A stretch of DNA of 7,520 nt. Origin: Christensenella sp. UBA7707 (GTDB taxonomy: Bacteria > Bacillota > Clostridia > Christensenellales > CAG-138). The stretch lies in the NCBI GenBank assembly GCA_002482435.1, contig DLFZ01000125.1:1-7520 (forward strand). The letters run 5' to 3'. A model generated the notes under the pieces. It was not told the origin of the DNA. It did not search any database and worked only from the letters and a program-made list of their open reading frames with translations. Below, one piece after another: positions 5,383-7,520 of the stretch. Position 1 is the first letter of the stretch, and the number at the start of each line of letters is the position of its first letter. The translations under genes were made by a program, and so were the position numbers.

Positions 5383-5607
5383 TTACGCGACGCACATTTC
5401 GAGGCACCGCATAATGTCTTTTACGCTCACGATGTCGTTTTCCTGTTCAATGATAACGTCGAACTCCTCCTCTACGTTCAGCAGAAGCTCCGTCATGTCA
5501 AGTGAACCGATGTTCAACTGTGCTGCGGTAGATTCGGGCGTAATAAGTTCCTCGGGAATGCCAGTCGTCTGGTGAATGATCGCGCGAATTTTTTCAAAGT
5601 TGTCCAT
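5383..5607 (-). CDS. Acyl carrier protein (phosphopantetheine-binding), variant GSL motif
   Basis: This is a 74-residue acidic carrier protein. Its serine would carry a 4'-phosphopantetheine arm holding acyl intermediates. Helix I is about residues 3-16. The site is Ser35 in NIGSLDMTELL (32-42), then the recognition helix II to VEEEFDVII (45-53) and a last helix VKDIMRCLEM (62-71). The usual D-S-L around the serine reads G-S-L here, so the conserved aspartate before the serine is missing. Two cysteines lie near the end (68 and 72), unusual for this family. The ATG at 5607 has GGAGG at 5620-5616, eight bases upstream. A longer reading from 5661 would translate through this ribosome binding site and add a non-family N-terminus, so it was rejected. 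No fatty acid genes are adjacent. It may be the housekeeping AcpP or a specialised carrier, so I give no symbol. Confidence 0.9.
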   Translation of the reverse strand: MDNFEKIRAIIHQTTGIPEELITPESTAAQLNIGSLDMTELLLNVEEEFDVIIEQENDIVSVKDIMRCLEMCVA

Positions 5608-5625
5608 ACATGATTCCTCCAAAAA

Positions 5626-5670
5626 GCCGGTATAAAATAAATAATGCCGAAGCTTTGGCAAAAATGATAT
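5626..5670 (-). promoter_or_regulatory. Possible promoter of the acyl carrier protein gene
   Basis: On the minus strand a TTGCCA (-35-like) is followed 16 bases later by TATTTT (-10-like) in A/T-rich DNA shortly before the GGAGG of the carrier protein gene. Both boxes match the consensus only in part, and the region is A/T-rich enough for such matches to arise by chance. Confidence 0.3.
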
Positions 5671-5700
5671 CCCTTAGTGTATGCGTTTGTGCGTCCAAAG

Positions 5701-5797
5701 TCAAGTTGACGCGTGATATATGCCGCGTTCCATCAAAGTATAGTATTTCATAAAATAGTAGTGTACAATATATGGAAGTTTATGTGAGGTGAATCCT
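5701..5797 (+). promoter_or_regulatory. Upstream region of the metallo-beta-lactamase-fold gene, with possible promoter
   Basis: This is A/T-rich DNA between two divergent genes. Plus-strand -10-like hexamers are TATAGT (5739-5744), TAAAAT (5751-5756) and TACAAT (5764-5769). None has a convincing -35 at 16-18 bases. A TTGACG at 5706-5711 has good -35 character but no -10 at the right spacing. A promoter is expected here but the exact one cannot be fixed. AGGTGA at 5787-5792 is the ribosome binding site for the ATG at 5798. Confidence 0.35.
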
Positions 5798-6775
5798 ATG
5801 TCCGGCAAACGCCGCTCCCCAAAGTCCAAAGGCACGCTTTCGGCGATCGTATCGGTTCTTGTTTTTCTGCTTTTTGTGTTCGTCATATATCAGGCATCAT
5901 CGGGCGGTGAAAGCTCTCCGGTTTCTTCCGTGCCCTCTCCGACACAAGAGACGGCCGCATCGCCCGGCCCATCTAAAGCGTTGCCAACGCTCGGTGCAAT
6001 GGACATGTATATCATTGATGTCGGCCAGGGCGATTCCATCTTCCTTCGCTCCCCCACCGGCAAAACCATGCTGGTGGATGCGGGCGAAGCGGGTGAATTT
6101 GAGACAATCGATGCGTTTTTGAAGACGCTGGGCGTTACAAAGCTCGACGTTGTGGTTGCCACACACCCGCACAGCGACCATATCGGCGCGATGTACAAGG
6201 TAATCCGCGCTTACGAAATCGGCACGTTTTACATGCCAGACATTGCCCATACCACCTCAACCTTTGAAAAAATGCTTGACGCGCTTGAGGAAAAAGACGT
6301 TTCCGTGAAGCGCGCCGAGGCAAGCGGAGAAACCTACCTCCCGTGGAGCAACGATGTGACCGTGCGCATCCTTTCCCCCATCGAAGGAAACGATGCCGAC
6401 GCGGATGACCTGAATGACTGGAGCGTGGTGCTGCACATATCGTTTGGCAATTCCTCCATCCTCCTCACAGGGGACGCCGAAAAAGCCGCGGAAGCACGCA
6501 TACTCGAAACTTATCCCGAGGAGGTTTTGCGCGCGACGGTGCTTAAAGCGGGGCATCACGGCTCGAGCACCTCAAGCTCGGACGCGTTTTTGGACGCGGT
6601 GAACCCGGAGATCGCCGTAATCTCCTGCGGCGAGGGCAACGACTACGGCCACCCGCACGCGGAAACGCTTGAACGTTACGCCTCACGCGGCATGGAGGTT
6701 TACCGTACAGACCTAGGGGGTACGCTCCACCTTATTTTTACCGCACAAGGCGTTTCGGTGGAAACGGAAAAGTAG
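5798..6775 (+). CDS. Membrane-anchored or secreted ComEC/Rec2-type metallo-beta-lactamase-fold hydrolase
   Basis: This 325-residue protein has a positively charged N-terminus (KRRSPKSKG), one hydrophobic segment (about 13-31) and a Ser/Pro/Thr-rich linker (about 34-66). The rest is a metallo-beta-lactamase domain, presumably outside the cell membrane. Metal-site motifs are THPHSDH (122-128; H123, H125, D127, H128), LTGDAE with D226, and AGHHGS (252-257) followed by YGHPH (283-287). The order and the opening MYIIDVGQGDS (70-80) match the hydrolase domain found at the end of the competence protein ComEC and in many stand-alone exported relatives. In ComEC this domain is thought to be a nuclease, but the substrate of stand-alone forms is generally unknown. 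No lipobox cysteine is seen, so it is either a signal anchor or cleaved after the hydrophobic segment. The ATG at 5798 is chosen because AGGTGA lies five bases upstream; a GTG at 5789 falls inside that ribosome binding site. Confidence 0.88.
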   Translation: MSGKRRSPKSKGTLSAIVSVLVFLLFVFVIYQASSGGESSPVSSVPSPTQETAASPGPSKALPTLGAMDMYIIDVGQGDSIFLRSPTGKTMLVDAGEAGEFETIDAFLKTLGVTKLDVVVATHPHSDHIGAMYKVIRAYEIGTFYMPDIAHTTSTFEKMLDALEEKDVSVKRAEASGETYLPWSNDVTVRILSPIEGNDADADDLNDWSVVLHISFGNSSILLTGDAEKAAEARILETYPEEVLRATVLKAGHHGSSTSSSDAFLDAVNPEIAVISCGEGNDYGHPHAETLERYASRGMEVYRTDLGGTLHLIFTAQGVSVETEK

Positions 6776-6802
6776 CGAGATAGCGTACATTTCGGTTCAT
6801 GC

Positions 6803-6831
6803 AAAAAGCATCTCTTTCGAGATGCTTTTTT
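6803..6831. terminator. Bidirectional intrinsic terminator between the convergent genes
   Basis: GCATCTC (6808-6814) and GAGATGC (6819-6825) form a seven-base-pair stem with a TTTC loop. It is flanked by five A residues on the left and six T residues on the right. It therefore has a U-tract in both directions: on the plus strand for the metallo-beta-lactamase-fold gene ending at 6775, and on the minus strand for the glycogen phosphorylase gene ending at 6861. Confidence 0.9.
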
Positions 6832-6860
6832 AAGTTCTTCCGATATTTTGCCGTATGCGT

Positions 6861-7520
6861 CTATTTGATGCCGCCTGCTACATGCCATATCTCCGAGGCG
6901 TACTGCTTCACGGCGCGGTCGCTTGAAAACTTGCCAGCGGCGACGGTGTTCAAAAGGCACTTACGTCCAAACGTCAAACTGTCACGGTATTCGCGGTTTG
7001 CCCTGAGCTTAGCGTCGATATACGGCAGCAGATCGAGCAGAATGTAGTAATGATCCGGCGCGTGCCAGCTTGCCCCGTTGAGGATGGAGTCATACAGCTC
7101 ACGGAAGCTGCCCGTGTTGCCGTCGCTGAACGTACCGTCCACAAGTGTATCCATCACGCGGCGGATGCGCGCGTCGTTTTCGTACAAAGCGCGTGGGCTG
7201 TAGGAGCTTTTCACGTGGGCAATGTCTTCCACGGTCGCACCGAAAATATAGTTGTTGTCTTTTCCGGCCTGCTCCACAATTTCGATGTTTGCGCCGTCAT
7301 AGGTGCCAAGCGTAACGGTGCCGTTGAGCATGAACTTCATATTACCCGTGCCGCTCGCCTCGGTGCCCGCGGGCGAAATCTGCTCGGAAACATCCGCCGC
7401 AGGGATGATGTGCTCGGCATACGAACAGTTGTAGTTTTGTACGAACACCACACGGAGCTTATCCTGCATGTCGGGGTCGTTGTTTACAAGCTTCGCCACT
7501 TCGTTGACATACTTGATAAC
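6861..7520 (-). CDS. glgP: Glycogen/alpha-glucan phosphorylase, C-terminal part (cut by window edge)
   Basis: This enzyme releases glucose-1-phosphate from glycogen or other alpha-1,4-glucans using phosphate, with pyridoxal phosphate as cofactor. The last 219 residues are visible, of roughly 750-850 expected. They include VVFVQNYNCSYAEHIIPAAD (24-43 of the fragment), SEQISPAGTEASGTGNMKFMLNG (45-67) and TLGTYDGANIEI. EASGTGNMKFMLN matches the family signature, and the lysine in NMKF (fragment residue 62) is the one that binds the cofactor. The C-terminal part (LLNTVAAGKFSSDRAVKQYASEIW) is typical and ends normally at TAG, so the enzyme is probably complete beyond the edge. It may belong to a glycogen metabolism cluster to the right of the window. 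The symbol glgP is used broadly, and malP-type specificity cannot be excluded from this part. Confidence 0.95.
   Translation of the reverse strand, partial: VIKYVNEVAKLVNNDPDMQDKLRVVFVQNYNCSYAEHIIPAADVSEQISPAGTEASGTGNMKFMLNGTVTLGTYDGANIEIVEQAGKDNNYIFGATVEDIAHVKSSYSPRALYENDARIRRVMDTLVDGTFSDGNTGSFRELYDSILNGASWHAPDHYYILLDLLPYIDAKLRANREYRDSLTFGRKCLLNTVAAGKFSSDRAVKQYASEIWHVAGGIK

Noticed and set aside
5706..5711. TTGACG as the -35 box of the gene starting at 5798
   Set aside because: No -10-like hexamer occurs 16-18 bases downstream; the nearest good one is 27 bases away.
5701..5886. A small minus-strand open frame (61 codons) in the divergent intergenic region
   Set aside because: It overlaps the N-terminus of the metallo-beta-lactamase-fold gene in antisense. 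It has no recognisable product and no convincing ribosome binding site.
1..7520. CRISPR arrays, tRNA or rRNA genes, transposases, phage genes
   Set aside because: No repeated spacer-repeat pattern, cloverleaf, insertion sequence ends or transposase-like protein was seen. Nearly all the DNA is accounted for by housekeeping genes.

Overview
The window looks like part of a Firmicutes chromosome, most likely from the class Clostridia. The evidence is protein-level character (a clostridial-style F-type ATP synthase operon, acyl carrier protein and glycogen phosphorylase), strong GGAGG ribosome binding sites and intrinsic terminators. This placement is an inference by eye and is not a database assignment.

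Positions 1-5157, all on the minus strand, hold one tightly packed F1Fo ATP synthase operon. In transcription order it runs: subunit I-like membrane protein, a (atpB), c (atpE), b (atpF), a very short delta (atpH), alpha (atpA), gamma (atpG) and the start of beta (atpD). The window edge cuts atpD inside its P-loop, and epsilon (atpC) would be expected beyond it. Most genes are separated by 2-4 bases or overlap slightly. The exception is an A/T-rich 64-base leader before atpE, plus a small hairpin at the atpE stop. A TATAAT box lies about 40 bases upstream of the first gene.

Upstream of the operon (5383-5607, minus) is a small stand-alone acyl carrier protein gene. A clean intrinsic terminator separates it from the ATP synthase promoter. 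Divergent from it (5798-6775, plus) is a membrane-anchored or secreted metallo-beta-lactamase-fold protein of the ComEC/Rec2 hydrolase type. It converges on the 3' end of a glycogen phosphorylase gene (6861-7520, minus, partial), and the two share a bidirectional terminator.

Most of the window is housekeeping, and I found no evidence of a wholly new system. The real oddities are in the ATP synthase. Subunit delta has only 75 residues and corresponds to the C-terminal domain alone. Subunit a has an N-terminal extension of about 75 residues with two extra hydrophobic segments. The c subunit keeps the E-S-T-x-I-Y ion site but has Met where sodium-type rings have Gln. The acyl carrier protein has G-S-L instead of D-S-L at its prosthetic-group serine.
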